NCBI GenBank assembly: GCA_014190355.1 | Contig: BJGH01000010.1 | Location: 1-42,619 of the forward strand | DNA from: Alphaproteobacteria bacterium | GTDB taxonomy: Bacteria > Pseudomonadota > Alphaproteobacteria > Rickettsiales > UBA1997 | Reading direction: 5' to 3' | DNA: 42,619 nt | Shown here: in pieces, positions 7,462 to 16,587 of the stretch | Position numbering within the stretch: the stretch's first letter is position 1 | How the letters are laid out: every line of letters begins with the position of its first letter | The notes under the pieces: model-generated | Told to the model about the DNA's origin: nothing | The model's input: the letters and a program-made list of their open reading frames with translations, nothing else | Database searches by the model: none | Translations under genes and position numbers: made by a program

Positions 7462-10400
7462 ATGAAATTCTTAAAATATTATTATAATTTTTTAAAAACA
7501 AACCCTGAAAATTTTAAAATAAACTCTTGTTTATTTTTCAATTTAATTACTTTAGCTGCCCTTGTTTTGTGTAGATGCTGTAGATTTGTTCGCTTTAAAT
7601 TTATTAAACTTTTTTTCTTTAAATATAAAATTTTTAATCTACCAAAAAAATTTATACAAAGTCATTCTCTCTCTTTTAAATTATTTAAAAAAACTAATTT
7701 AATTAGAAAAAACAATAAAAAGAAATATCAGGAGCAAGTTACTGTTAAAAAACTGTATGATATAAATTCAAGCAAAAAATATATCAATAGACATTATATT
7801 ATATTTACTATTTTTTTAGTATTCCTAGTTAGCCTATGGAATACAATTATTTACTTTAAATTAAAAGATGATTTAAGGAAAAATATCGAAGAAAAAGCCA
7901 GAATACAAAAAACGATTATTGCAAAACAAATTTCGATTTTTTTTAATTCTATTGAATTTTATTTAGTTGGTTCAACCGATAAAATAATTGATTTAAAATA
8001 TAATAATGAATACCAAAATATTAGAAAAATTATAAAGAGGGTTTCAACTTTTGATACAACTTTAAGAAATATTACTAACTGGATGAATTTATTTTTAATT
8101 ATAGATGATAAAATTGTACTTTCTGATATTGAAGTATTTAAAGAACCTATTGAACTTGAAAGCTATTTTCTTAAAGAATACAACGATAGCTCTATTTCAA
8201 ATTCAGATCTTTTTAAAGAAAAATCTAATCAATCAATACGAAAATTAAAAATTGGTGAAATTGTTAATAAGAATAATTCAAAATTTGAAGAATATACTTA
8301 CCCTATTATTCCTATAACACTTGATTTAAAAGATAATAACAATAAAAAAATCGGAACTTTTTTTTCAGAAGTTCCATTAGAATCTATCATTCTATTTATT
8401 AAAGATGTATATGAAGATGAAAATTTATGCTACATAGCCTTTGATAATAATAACGATTTGATAGCTAGTTATCCAACTTTTGAACATAAAGAAAGAGATC
8501 TTGTCAAAATGCGGTTAGTTAATTTAAATTTAATTAATATGTTTCTTTACAAAAAAGATGAAGAAAATTTAGTTAAAAATGATAAATCAAAAGATGGAGA
8601 AAAAACAAAAGATGAAGAAAAAAATAATCAAAAACATGTAATAAAACCAAAATTAGAAGTTAGTATCGATAAATGCGTTTATACAGATTATAAAAGAGTT
8701 AGTGGAAGTAATATTTTAATTATATCGGGCTACAACATTGATAAATTTAATCAAAACTTAGCATTAAATACAAAGTGGTCATTCTATTCATCTATTGCAA
8801 TATTATCTTTAGTTTTAGTAATGATTATGGTTTTACGAGAAAGCGTAATTATTCCATTATTTGAATTTTTAATTGCATCAAAAAATCAATCTGACGATGC
8901 AAATCGTGCTAAAAGCATATTTTTATCAAATATGAGTCATGAAATTAGAACTCCAATGAATGGGATAATTGGTATGACTCAAGCTCTTCGTGAATCAGAT
9001 AAAATATTTGGGGAAGAACGCGATCAACTTAACACCATATACCGCTCCGCTGATTCACTTCTTATTATCCTAAATGACATTCTTAATTTTTCAAAAATTG
9101 AGGCTGAAAAAATTGAATTAGAAAAAATTCCTTTTGATATTCGTGATTTAATAGATGACATTGCTTATCTGATGTCTGCAAGTGCAAATGATAAAGGAAT
9201 AGAAATTATTAGCGATGTTGATCCAAAAATACCTGACTCCTTAATTTCTGATCAAGGAAGAATTAGACAAATAGTTTGCAATCTTGTAAATAATTCAATT
9301 AAATTTACTGAATATGGTGAAATCTTAATAAAAGTTGATTTAGATAGTATCAAGAAAAATTTTTATAATATTAAATTTTCGATCTTTGATAGTGGTATTG
9401 GAATTCCAGGAGATAAAATTGATCTGATATTCAAATCCTTTACTCAGCTAGACATGTCAACTACCAGAAAATATGGAGGAACTGGTTTAGGTTTAGCAAT
9501 ATCTAGTCAATTGGTTACTTTGATGAATGGTATGATAGGATTCTCAAGCAAGAAGGGAACAGGAACTGATTTTTTTGTAATAATTCCAATGGAAATATAT
9601 AATGAAAATAAATCTAAGGATGAAGAAATTGAGCAAATGATTAATGAAATTGCCAATAATGATATCGCTGTTATTGAAAATAATAAAACTTCAGCCTTAT
9701 GCCTACAAAAATATTTAAAAAATATCAATCTCAAGAGTTATATTGTCAATTACAATTATAACAATTCAAATTCTGAAGATGAAATCGAAAAAAATATTTG
9801 CACAAACCTAAAAAAAATTGTTAATATTGATTGCATAATTATAAGTCATAATACCTTTCTAAATATTAATGCCAGAAGGTTAATCAAAGAAATTAGGAAT
9901 GATTATATTCTTAGAGATATTCCAACAATCCTCTTAACTTCAATTTATGATCGCAATAAATTTCCAATCGATGAAATAAAATTATTTGATTTAGTTGTTA
10001 CCAAACCAATTAAAAAATCACAATTCTTAAACGCATTATTTAATATTTTCAATGCAGGTTACGACCAAGAAATTACAATAAAAAATAAACCTAATGAAAT
10101 TAAAAAAGATCATATTCGTTCCAAAGGTTTAAAAGTTTTAATTTGTGAAGATAATTTAGTGAATATGAAAGTTGCTGTAACAATTATGACAAGTTTTGGT
10201 TTTGAAATTGATAAAGCTGAAAATGGTCAAGAAGCTGTTAACAAATTTAATTACTTACGCTATGATTTAATTTTAATGGATTGCATGATGCCAAATATGG
10301 ACGGTTACGAAGCAACTAAGGCAATTCGTCAAATTGAAAAAGGAGAGAATCGTAAAGAAGAAAAACCAGTAATAATTTTTGCTCTAACTGCTAATGCTGG

Positions 10401-10515
10401 GGAAGATGATCGCGAAAAATGCATAAACTTGGGAATGAATGATCATATTTCAAAACCAGTTAAGAAAGAAACTATGGAAAAACTTATTAACAAATGGTTT
10501 GATCTCGAATTTTAA
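7462..10515 (+). CDS. Hybrid sensor histidine kinase with pseudo-receiver and receiver domains
   Basis: A 1017-residue membrane kinase. Order: a basic N-terminal region of about 110 residues with a hydrophobic patch near 23-38; a membrane span at 111-132; a large extracytoplasmic sensor (about 135-435, Cache-like in size and position); a second span near 441-458; HisKA with His493 in [10 protein letters not shown]; HATPase_c with [16 protein letters not shown] and [10 protein letters not shown]; a degenerate receiver (about 735-880) with Ser795 where the phosphorylated Asp should be; and a canonical receiver (about 893-1015) with Asp940 in [13 protein letters not shown]. No HAMP is evident. 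It is divergent from the acyltransferase-receptor-YfiR-Hpt genes, and the Hpt is the likely phosphate acceptor. Lysine-rich repeats (about 370-395) break the sensor. Confidence 0.93.
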   Translation: MKFLKYYYNFLKTNPENFKINSCLFFNLITLAALVLCRCCRFVRFKFIKLFFFKYKIFNLPKKFIQSHSLSFKLFKKTNLIRKNNKKKYQEQVTVKKLYDINSSKKYINRHYIIFTIFLVFLVSLWNTIIYFKLKDDLRKNIEEKARIQKTIIAKQISIFFNSIEFYLVGSTDKIIDLKYNNEYQNIRKIIKRVSTFDTTLRNITNWMNLFLIIDDKIVLSDIEVFKEPIELESYFLKEYNDSSISNSDLFKEKSNQSIRKLKIGEIVNKNNSKFEEYTYPIIPITLDLKDNNNKKIGTFFSEVPLESIILFIKDVYEDENLCYIAFDNNNDLIASYPTFEHKERDLVKMRLVNLNLINMFLYKKDEENLVKNDKSKDGEKTKDEEKNNQKHVIKPKLEVSIDKCVYTDYKRVSGSNILIISGYNIDKFNQNLALNTKWSFYSSIAILSLVLVMIMVLRESVIIPLFEFLIASKNQSDDANRAKSIFLSNMSHEIRTPMNGIIGMTQALRESDKIFGEERDQLNTIYRSADSLLIILNDILNFSKIEAEKIELEKIPFDIRDLIDDIAYLMSASANDKGIEIISDVDPKIPDSLISDQGRIRQIVCNLVNNSIKFTEYGEILIKVDLDSIKKNFYNIKFSIFDSGIGIPGDKIDLIFKSFTQLDMSTTRKYGGTGLGLAISSQLVTLMNGMIGFSSKKGTGTDFFVIIPMEIYNENKSKDEEIEQMINEIANNDIAVIENNKTSALCLQKYLKNINLKSYIVNYNYNNSNSEDEIEKNICTNLKKIVNIDCIIISHNTFLNINARRLIKEIRNDYILRDIPTILLTSIYDRNKFPIDEIKLFDLVVTKPIKKSQFLNALFNIFNAGYDQEITIKNKPNEIKKDHIRSKGLKVLICEDNLVNMKVAVTIMTSFGFEIDKAENGQEAVNKFNYLRYDLILMDCMMPNMDGYEATKAIRQIEKGENRKEEKPVIIFALTANAGEDDREKCINLGMNDHISKPVKKETMEKLINKWFDLEF

Positions 10516-10585
10516 AAGAATAAAATATTTTTATTTAGTTAAAAACCTTATTAAGATTTGCCTTTTGAATCAGATCTAAAAATAA

Positions 10586-11518
10586 TTACTCAATTATTTC
10601 TTCAATTATGTAATTTGGTCTTGCTCTTGATGTATCAAGAGTTCTCCATAAATATTCGCCAATTATTCCAATTGACATCATTTGTACTCCAAAAGAAAAA
10701 ACTATTAAACTAGCAAGTGATGGCCAACCTTGAATGGAAGATTTATTGATAAAATAATTTATAAAAATAATTACCAAATAAATAGCACTTAAAAAAGCTA
10801 AAACAATACCTATTAAGGTTACAAACCTTATTGGAGTATATGAAAATGCTGTAATTGAATCAACAAAGTAATTAAATTTTTTAGCAAATGTCCATCGCGA
10901 TTTTCCCTTTGATCTTTTTTTTCGATCATAAAGAATTTCAGCATATTTATAACCACTCCACAAAACTAAACTTGGCAAAAAAGTATTTCTTTCGGAATGA
11001 CTTTTTAAAAAATCTATGACTTTTTTATCTATTAAATAATAATCAAAGCCATTTTTTGGAATATTTTTTTGAGCAATAAAACGGAAAATTTTGTAAAAAA
11101 ATAACGAACAAATTTTTGAAAAAAATGGATCATCTCTATTCTGCCTTGCTGCAATCGTAATTTTATAGCCTTCTTGCCATTTTTCGAGCATATCTAAAAT
11201 CAATTCAGGTGGATCTTGTAAATCAGCACTAATTTGTACCAAACAATCCCCTTTAGCAATTGAAATCCCAGCAAAGCAAGCATTGATTGATCCAAAATTA
11301 CGAGATAATTTTATTATTTTAATTTTTGAATCTTGTTGTTTTAATTCCAACAATATCTTGTATGAGTCATCGAGTGATCCGTCATCAACAAAAATTAACT
11401 CATAATCAAAATTTTTTTTGGCTAACTTATTAAAAACCTTTTGTTTCAGGGCTTGATAAGTCTCATAAAGATTTTGCTCATTAAAATAAACAGGGATAAC
11501 AATTGAAAGTTTTAACAT
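10586..11518 (-). CDS. Family 2 polyprenol-phosphate glycosyltransferase (GtrB/ArnC/DPM1-like)
   Basis: A 310-residue inner-membrane enzyme that transfers a sugar from a nucleotide sugar to a polyprenyl phosphate. The GT-A domain (1-220) shows LSIVIPVYFNE, FVDDGSLDDSY, KIIKLSRNFGS and ISADLQDPPE, including the metal-binding acidic motif. Two membrane spans follow (about 232-255 and 268-292), as in GtrB and ArnC, ending with the family pattern GEYLWRT-x-D-x-x-RARPNYI. It sits alone on its strand, convergent with the kinase and near a PseH-like acetyltransferase, which suggests surface glycan modification. The sugar transferred cannot be read from sequence. Confidence 0.88.
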   Translation of the reverse strand: MLKLSIVIPVYFNEQNLYETYQALKQKVFNKLAKKNFDYELIFVDDGSLDDSYKILLELKQQDSKIKIIKLSRNFGSINACFAGISIAKGDCLVQISADLQDPPELILDMLEKWQEGYKITIAARQNRDDPFFSKICSLFFYKIFRFIAQKNIPKNGFDYYLIDKKVIDFLKSHSERNTFLPSLVLWSGYKYAEILYDRKKRSKGKSRWTFAKKFNYFVDSITAFSYTPIRFVTLIGIVLAFLSAIYLVIIFINYFINKSSIQGWPSLASLIVFSFGVQMMSIGIIGEYLWRTLDTSRARPNYIIEEIIE

Positions 11519-11727
11519 TTTTTGTTTTAATAAAAAAAATTTAAAATGGTTTAGATATTCTAATTTTATAATTTATTATTATTGATAGCAAAATTTTTTT
11601 AAATTAAATTTTCAAACAAAACAGATCGATCAAATCAATATAAAATGATTTTAAAATTTAATTTGCATTGTTTTTCATAAAACATTTAATACAATATTTT
11701 ATCTTTCAATACCGTAAATTAAAATTT

Positions 11728-12198
11728 ATGAAAATCAATTTTTTAAATTTAATTGAATTACCTAAAGATATTCAAATGCAATGTCGAAACTGGAGAAACT
11801 CCCCTAATGTTACCCAGTATTTTATAATTAAATATATTGATGAACAAGTTCATATTAATTGGCTTAAATCCCTTAAAGAAAATGCTCCTAAAAATATTGC
11901 TTTTACAATTAAGGCTGATGAAGATTTTATAGGAATGACTTATCTTAAAAACATAGATTATGATCTTAAAACGGCAGAAATTGGAATTTACATTCACAAA
12001 ATTGACATGATTAATAAAGGGATTGGAAGCAAAGCGTTAAATTTTATTATAAATTTTAGTAAAAATAAATTTAATGATTTAACAATTCAATGTTTTGACG
12101 AAAATATAAAAGCTGTGTATTTATACCAAAAAATTGGCTTTCAATTTATAGAAAAAGTAAATGACAAAATCAGCAAATATCGATTGCAATTAAACTAA
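11728..12198 (+). CDS. GNAT acetyltransferase, PseH-like
   Basis: A GNAT-fold N-acetyltransferase of 156 residues from the ATG at 11728. An upstream ATG at 11668 would add 20 unlikely residues (FFIKHLIQYFIFQYRKLK) that families of this kind do not have. The WRN motif near residue 22, followed by an H-x-x-W segment (VHINWLKSL), matches PseH-type and related amino-sugar acetyltransferases. The acetyl-CoA loop (INKGIGSKALNF) and the closing YLYQKIGFQFIEK stretch are typical. PseH acetylates a UDP-amino-sugar in pseudaminic acid synthesis. No other pse gene is present, so another amino-sugar or amine acceptor is possible. The 3' end overlaps the remnant gene on the other strand. Confidence 0.72.
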   Translation: MKINFLNLIELPKDIQMQCRNWRNSPNVTQYFIIKYIDEQVHINWLKSLKENAPKNIAFTIKADEDFIGMTYLKNIDYDLKTAEIGIYIHKIDMINKGIGSKALNFIINFSKNKFNDLTIQCFDENIKAVYLYQKIGFQFIEKVNDKISKYRLQLN

Positions 12199-12547
12199 AT
12201 TTATTTTATTGCGGACAAAATAACCATGATCACCAATCAAATAATTTTCATAAAATACTCTTACCCAGTAATATCCTCGAATTGCCATTTGCTTAGAACC
12301 AAAAAGAGTATTTCTGGCATATTGCGAATCGAATTCACTGGCAATTATCAAAGGATTTTTAAAATTTTTTATTAAACTTTACCATAACATTAACATATAA
12401 TTTCAATGCTTCAAATCTGGTTTTTGGCATTGCAATTGACGATGATAAACACGATTGGCATTCATTATTCCCAAACCCTTGATAAAGCTAGGCTAAACAT
12501 AGAGATTATATTTTTTATCAAAATTATACTGCATATTATCCCTAAAT
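12190..12547 (-). pseudogene. Decayed protein-coding remnant, broken by frameshifts and stops
   Basis: No intact gene covers this stretch, but the minus strand reads as protein in pieces. From the distal end: DNMQYNFDKKYNLYV then a stop (12493-12495); a second frame, open 12359-12487, with GFGNNECQSC, SSIAMPK and RFEALKLYVNVMVKF; then the first frame again, open 12190-12378, with IIASEFDSQYARNTLFG, SKQMAIRGYYWVRVFYENY and GDHGYFVRN. The last part reads somewhat like an SH3-like beta region, but I do not recognise the family. Residue use is far from random AT-rich noise. It may be the body of the gene whose start is the next feature upstream, or a separate gene. Confidence 0.5.
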
Positions 12548-12859
12548 TTAAATGATTTTTATGTCTTTTAAGGCAAAACATTTAGTTTCTTTGCCATCAA
12601 ATTTTACTTGAGAATTATCAGTTTCATCGCCTTTTTTTAGCTGATAATTTTTTTTTAAATTTTCTTGATCTTTGGTAATTTTTTCTTGATCAATTTTATT
12701 TTGTTGTTGACGAGTTAACCAATCTTGATCACGAACAATCTGATTTTCAGGAATTTCATTACTTTGATTAGCTTGAGCAAGAGAACAAAACATCAAAAAA
12801 AAGGTTAAAATATTTAAGTTTAACAATAATAATATTTTTTTTAATATTTTATAGATCAT
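12548..12859 (-). pseudogene. N-terminal fragment resembling a two-partner-secretion transporter (ShlB/FhaC type)
   Basis: An open frame of 103 residues with a signal peptide (about 1-30, ending SLAQANQ), then a Gln/Lys-rich helix (RQQQNKIDQEKITKDQE) and a KCFALKDIKII stretch just before the stop. TpsB proteins such as ShlB and HecB begin this way: signal, Gln-rich linker helix, then C-F-x-I-x-x-I opening the first POTRA domain. Here it stops where POTRA should begin, and no barrel follows; the next 358 bases hold broken coding frames. It is most likely the surviving head of a dead transporter gene, though a small exported protein is possible. Transcription, if any, would come from the region after the U32 gene. 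Confidence 0.45.
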
Positions 12860-12917
12860 AATTGATAGTTATATTTTTAAAGAAAAAATATTGTAATGAA
12901 GTTTTTTAAATAGCAAT

Positions 12918-14540
12918 TTACAGCATTTCACCAATTTTTTTATTTTTAAGAATTTCTCGTGCTTTAAGATATTTATCATCATGCCAAAAAATTAAACAAC
13001 CATTGCAACCCTTACCACAACAACCTTCTTTACCTAACCTTGGTGTTTTGGTTTTGTAATCTGAATTATCTTCAAATTCCAGAGCTTCGAAATATTTATC
13101 ACGTTTTTGGTGATATTTCTGCGAATTAATTGCTCCAGCTTCAAGTTGATGAGACAATTGACGAGCTTGAACACTTAATTCTTGCGAAACATTGTTTAAT
13201 TTTTCTTTTCGCACAAGACTAAATTCTGGCAATAATCTTTTAAGTTCTAATTTATCAATGCAATGAAAAAGATCAGCTGAAATTTTAATTCTTGGTTTTT
13301 GTCCACCATGCAATTTATCAGTAACTTTATTGTCCTTAAGATGGACAAATTCATATATTCTCAACAGAATCGGTTGACGCTGAAATGGCGATAAAAATTC
13401 TAAAACATCACCTGCTTCAAGATAATTTTTTGCTTCAAAGATCATATCATCACCATGCCATTCAATAACTCTTCCTGCATATTCGTATGGACTTATCGAT
13501 CCCGTACTCTCATAGTCATGAGCCAAATCAGTTAACCTTCCCTCGTGAAATGCTAAAGTATATCCGCGATTAGCAATGGCATTAATTTCTGACATATAAT
13601 CTTGCCAATTCCAATTTTGAGGATCTTGCAAATAATCATCAATACAAGCCCGATAAACCCTAGCTACACTTCCAACATAAAATTCGGTTTTATTTCTGCC
13701 TTCAATTTTAAATGAATCGATACCAAGATCGATATACTCATTAAGCTTTGGCAACAAACATAAATCTTTGGAATTTAAAATATATGAACCATGCATATCT
13801 TCTTCAAAAGGCATAAAGCTTCCGGGGCGAATTTCTTCTTCTAAAAAGAAATCGAAAAGTTCTTTATTATTTTCGTTAATTTCAATTTCATGTTCGGTAT
13901 TATCTTTAAGTTTAATTTTTAATTTATATCCCCAACGACATGAATGAGCACAAGAACCTTGATTAGCTCCTCTTTCGGCCATAAAATTTGAGAGTAGACA
14001 TCTTCCCGAATAAGTCATACACATTGAACCATGAACAAAAGTTTCTAACTTAATATTAGGGCATTTTTCACGAATTTCTTTTAATTCTTCAAAACCAACT
14101 TCTCTTGCCATCACCACCAAACTTGCGCCTTGTTTTTGCCAAAAATCAACCGTTAAAAACGAGCAAACATTAGCCTGCGTTGAGATATGAAGCTCTAGTT
14201 CTGGAGCATGTTGCTTTACAAATTGAAAAACTCCCGGATCAGAAATAATCAAACCATCTGGTTTAACTTTTCTGATGGTTTCAATAAATTGCGGTAATTT
14301 TTCAATGTCTTTATTATGGGAAAATAAATTTAAAGTAAGATAAATTTTTTTACTACGCTGATGAGCATATTCAACGCCTTCAATAACATCTTCTAGGGTA
14401 AATGCAGACTTAACTCGTAATGACATGTCAGGAGTGCCAATGTAAACCGCATCTGCACCGTATAAAATCGCCGTTTTTAAGCGTTCTAAATTGCCTGCTG
14501 GCAATAATAATTCAGGTTTTTTAATTTTTTTTTCAGTCAT
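12918..14540 (-). CDS. U32-family RNA hydroxylase-type protein (TrhP/RlhA-like)
   Basis: Once called collagenase-like peptidases, U32 proteins such as TrhP (YegQ) and RlhA (YdcP) hydroxylate tRNA U34 or a 23S rRNA cytidine, using prephenate. The 540-residue protein opens with ELLLPAGNLERLKTAILYGADAVYIG, has ISTQANV, then the U32 signature ETFVHGSMCMTYSGRCLLSNF, and SCAHSCRW, giving the conserved cysteines of a probable Fe-S site. The C-terminus has a second cysteine cluster, EGCCGKGCNGCL. Length lies between TrhP (about 450) and RlhA (about 650), so the target RNA is not decided. Prephenate could come from the chorismate mutase at 32.8 kb. The gene stands alone, with no Shine-Dalgarno motif. 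Confidence 0.85.
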   Translation of the reverse strand: MTEKKIKKPELLLPAGNLERLKTAILYGADAVYIGTPDMSLRVKSAFTLEDVIEGVEYAHQRSKKIYLTLNLFSHNKDIEKLPQFIETIRKVKPDGLIISDPGVFQFVKQHAPELELHISTQANVCSFLTVDFWQKQGASLVVMAREVGFEELKEIREKCPNIKLETFVHGSMCMTYSGRCLLSNFMAERGANQGSCAHSCRWGYKLKIKLKDNTEHEIEINENNKELFDFFLEEEIRPGSFMPFEEDMHGSYILNSKDLCLLPKLNEYIDLGIDSFKIEGRNKTEFYVGSVARVYRACIDDYLQDPQNWNWQDYMSEINAIANRGYTLAFHEGRLTDLAHDYESTGSISPYEYAGRVIEWHGDDMIFEAKNYLEAGDVLEFLSPFQRQPILLRIYEFVHLKDNKVTDKLHGGQKPRIKISADLFHCIDKLELKRLLPEFSLVRKEKLNNVSQELSVQARQLSHQLEAGAINSQKYHQKRDKYFEALEFEDNSDYKTKTPRLGKEGCCGKGCNGCLIFWHDDKYLKAREILKNKKIGEML

Positions 14541-15007
14541 TTTTATTTAAATAGAACAAATATTTTTCAATCATAATTTTCTAAAACAAAATCAAAATAA
14601 ATGTACTTAAAAATTGGAATAGCATACTTTTAAGGCTTTTTGTAATGAAAAAATAAAACTTTTTTGATATTAATATTGTAGTTTTTTTAAATATTTTGTC
14701 AATTAGTAAATTTTAAGGTAAATATTTTACCAAAAGAACACTTAACTACAAAATATTTTAAATAATTGTATTAAGTTATGTTAGATTAATTTAATTATTA
14801 TTTTATTTAATCTATAACTATATTTTTAGTGTATTAATAACAAAGACTGGGTATTTTAAAAGGATATTTAGGGATATTTAGTGGTAAAAATCCACAGCAA
14901 ATTTTAATAAACAATTTAAAGAAACCAATTACAACTGCTTCTAGTCAATAATAAAAATTGGTTCTAATCCTCATTTTGGGAATTGAGATATAAAATTTAA
15001 AACCATC
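14541..15007. other. 467-base intergenic region with small inverted and direct repeats
   Basis: No gene is evident on either strand. It separates the starts of the U32 gene from the 3' end of the ABC gene. A perfect dyad GGTAAA-TAT-TTTACC lies at 14717-14731, and a short direct repeat GGATATTTA occurs twice near 14862-14882. Near 14930-14975, AACCAATT and AATTGGTT could form a weak long-loop hairpin. A GGTTCTAATCC string there recalls a tRNA T-loop, but no cloverleaf can be drawn. Confidence 0.4.
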
Positions 15008-16576
15008 TTAACCATTCTGATATTTTTTTAAAATCATATCAGCTGAGCCAAAATCACTAATTTTTCCATTGGAGATTACAGCTACATTGTCAGCGAGACA
15101 TCCCACCACCTCTAAATCGTGAGAAATAATTAAATAATTAATTTGATGACTAGTTTGAAGATCGATGAGCAATTTTAAAATTTCATTTTGCGTAGCATAA
15201 TCAAGAGCGGAAGTTGGTTCGTCAAGGATAAGGATTTTGGGCTTGAGGATTAAAGCTCGAGCAATGGCAATTCTTTGCCGTTGTCCACCTGAAAGTTGAT
15301 GAGGATAGCGATTGAGAAGGCTGGAAGATAATTTTAATTGCTCGATAATTATCTGAACTTCCTGATCAATTATGTTTTTAGCAAATTTATGAATTATTAA
15401 ACCTTCACAAACAATGTCTTTGACGGTCATTCTGGGGTTCAAACTGGCATAAGGATCTTGAAAAATAACCTGCACATCGCGTCGTAACTGTTGTGAATTT
15501 TTTTGCCAAGAATATTTATCAAAGAAATTAACTGAACCATTAATTTTAAATTCTGCTCGATTTAAATTTAAAATAACTTTTGCCAAAGTTGTTTTTCCTG
15601 AACCACTTTCCCCAACAATGCCAAGATTTTGCCCCAAGGCTTGTTGTAAGTTAATTTGTTCTAACAATTTAATTTTTTTTAGTGAAACATTAACATTTTC
15701 TAAAGAAATTAAGTTTGTTAATTGAATGCTTGATTTTTCAGAAATATCATCAGCAATATTATTAGAAATGTCATTATCAATTTTATTAACAATATTTTTG
15801 GTTTTAAATTTAGTGAGTCTTAATTTTTTTAATTCATCTATTTCATTTAAGCCATCAACAGATTTTTGACCAATTTCAATAATTTCATCAGATAAATTGG
15901 CAACAACCTTACGATTATGAGTAATTAAAAGCATAGCAATTTTTTGCTGATCAACTAATTGTCGTAGTAATTTTAAAATTTCTATTTGTATCTTAAAATC
16001 TAGAGCGGTTGTTGGCTCGTCTGCGATTAAAATTTGCGGATTATTGGCCAAAGCCATAGCAATTAATACTCGCTGTTTTTGTCCACCTGAAAGTTGATGA
16101 GGATAGCAATTTTTGCGATTCAACAAATTATCTAACTCAACCATATTTAACAATTCATTAACTCGCAATTGTAAAGTTTTTTTGGAAATTTTTGGATTGT
16201 GAATGGTAATTGCCTCCTCAATTTGTTGATGAATTTTATGAAGCGGATTCAATGCACTGTTAGCATCTTGAAAAATTAGAGCAATTTCTTTGCCACGAAT
16301 TGTTGTTAATTGATTTTCACTTAAATTTAGCAGGTTTTGTTGATTATAAACAATTTCTCCTGAAACTTCAGCATTTTTAACTAATTTTAATATTGCCAAA
16401 GCAATTGATGATTTTCCTGATCCGCTTTGACCAATTAATGCCGTGATTTTACCAGCTTCTAACTGGCAATTAAAGTTATCAACAACAGTGTGATGAGTGT
16501 TAAGTGAAGGATCTTGTTTTGAAAAATTATTAGCAAAAGCAATTGATAAATTTTTAATTTGCAAAACCATTGCCAA
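15008..16576 (-). CDS. Double ATP-binding protein of a peptide ABC transporter (YejF/Dpp-like)
   Basis: A 522-residue protein with two ABC ATPase domains in tandem. The first (about 1-240) has Walker A GQSGSGKSS, signature LSGGQKQR and Walker B ILIADEP; the second (about 285-520) has GESGSGKTT, LSGGQRQR and ILILDEP. This fused layout is that of YejF and similar peptide importers, which work with two permeases and a periplasmic binding protein; none are in the window. The linker (about 240-290) is Asn/Asp/Ile-rich. It lies 11 bases after argG on the same strand. The start Met is followed by a second Met two codons later; either may be used. Substrate is unresolved between oligopeptides, dipeptides and microcin C-type peptides. 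Confidence 0.88.
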   Translation of the reverse strand: MAMVLQIKNLSIAFANNFSKQDPSLNTHHTVVDNFNCQLEAGKITALIGQSGSGKSSIALAILKLVKNAEVSGEIVYNQQNLLNLSENQLTTIRGKEIALIFQDANSALNPLHKIHQQIEEAITIHNPKISKKTLQLRVNELLNMVELDNLLNRKNCYPHQLSGGQKQRVLIAMALANNPQILIADEPTTALDFKIQIEILKLLRQLVDQQKIAMLLITHNRKVVANLSDEIIEIGQKSVDGLNEIDELKKLRLTKFKTKNIVNKIDNDISNNIADDISEKSSIQLTNLISLENVNVSLKKIKLLEQINLQQALGQNLGIVGESGSGKTTLAKVILNLNRAEFKINGSVNFFDKYSWQKNSQQLRRDVQVIFQDPYASLNPRMTVKDIVCEGLIIHKFAKNIIDQEVQIIIEQLKLSSSLLNRYPHQLSGGQRQRIAIARALILKPKILILDEPTSALDYATQNEILKLLIDLQTSHQINYLIISHDLEVVGCLADNVAVISNGKISDFGSADMILKKYQNG

Positions 16577-16587
16577 ATATTTTAAAA

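Noticed and set aside
14930-15000. A tRNA-like string (GGTTCTAATCC) in the intergenic region before the ABC gene
   Set aside because: A pyrimidine sits where the T-loop needs a purine, and no acceptor, D or anticodon stems can be drawn around it.
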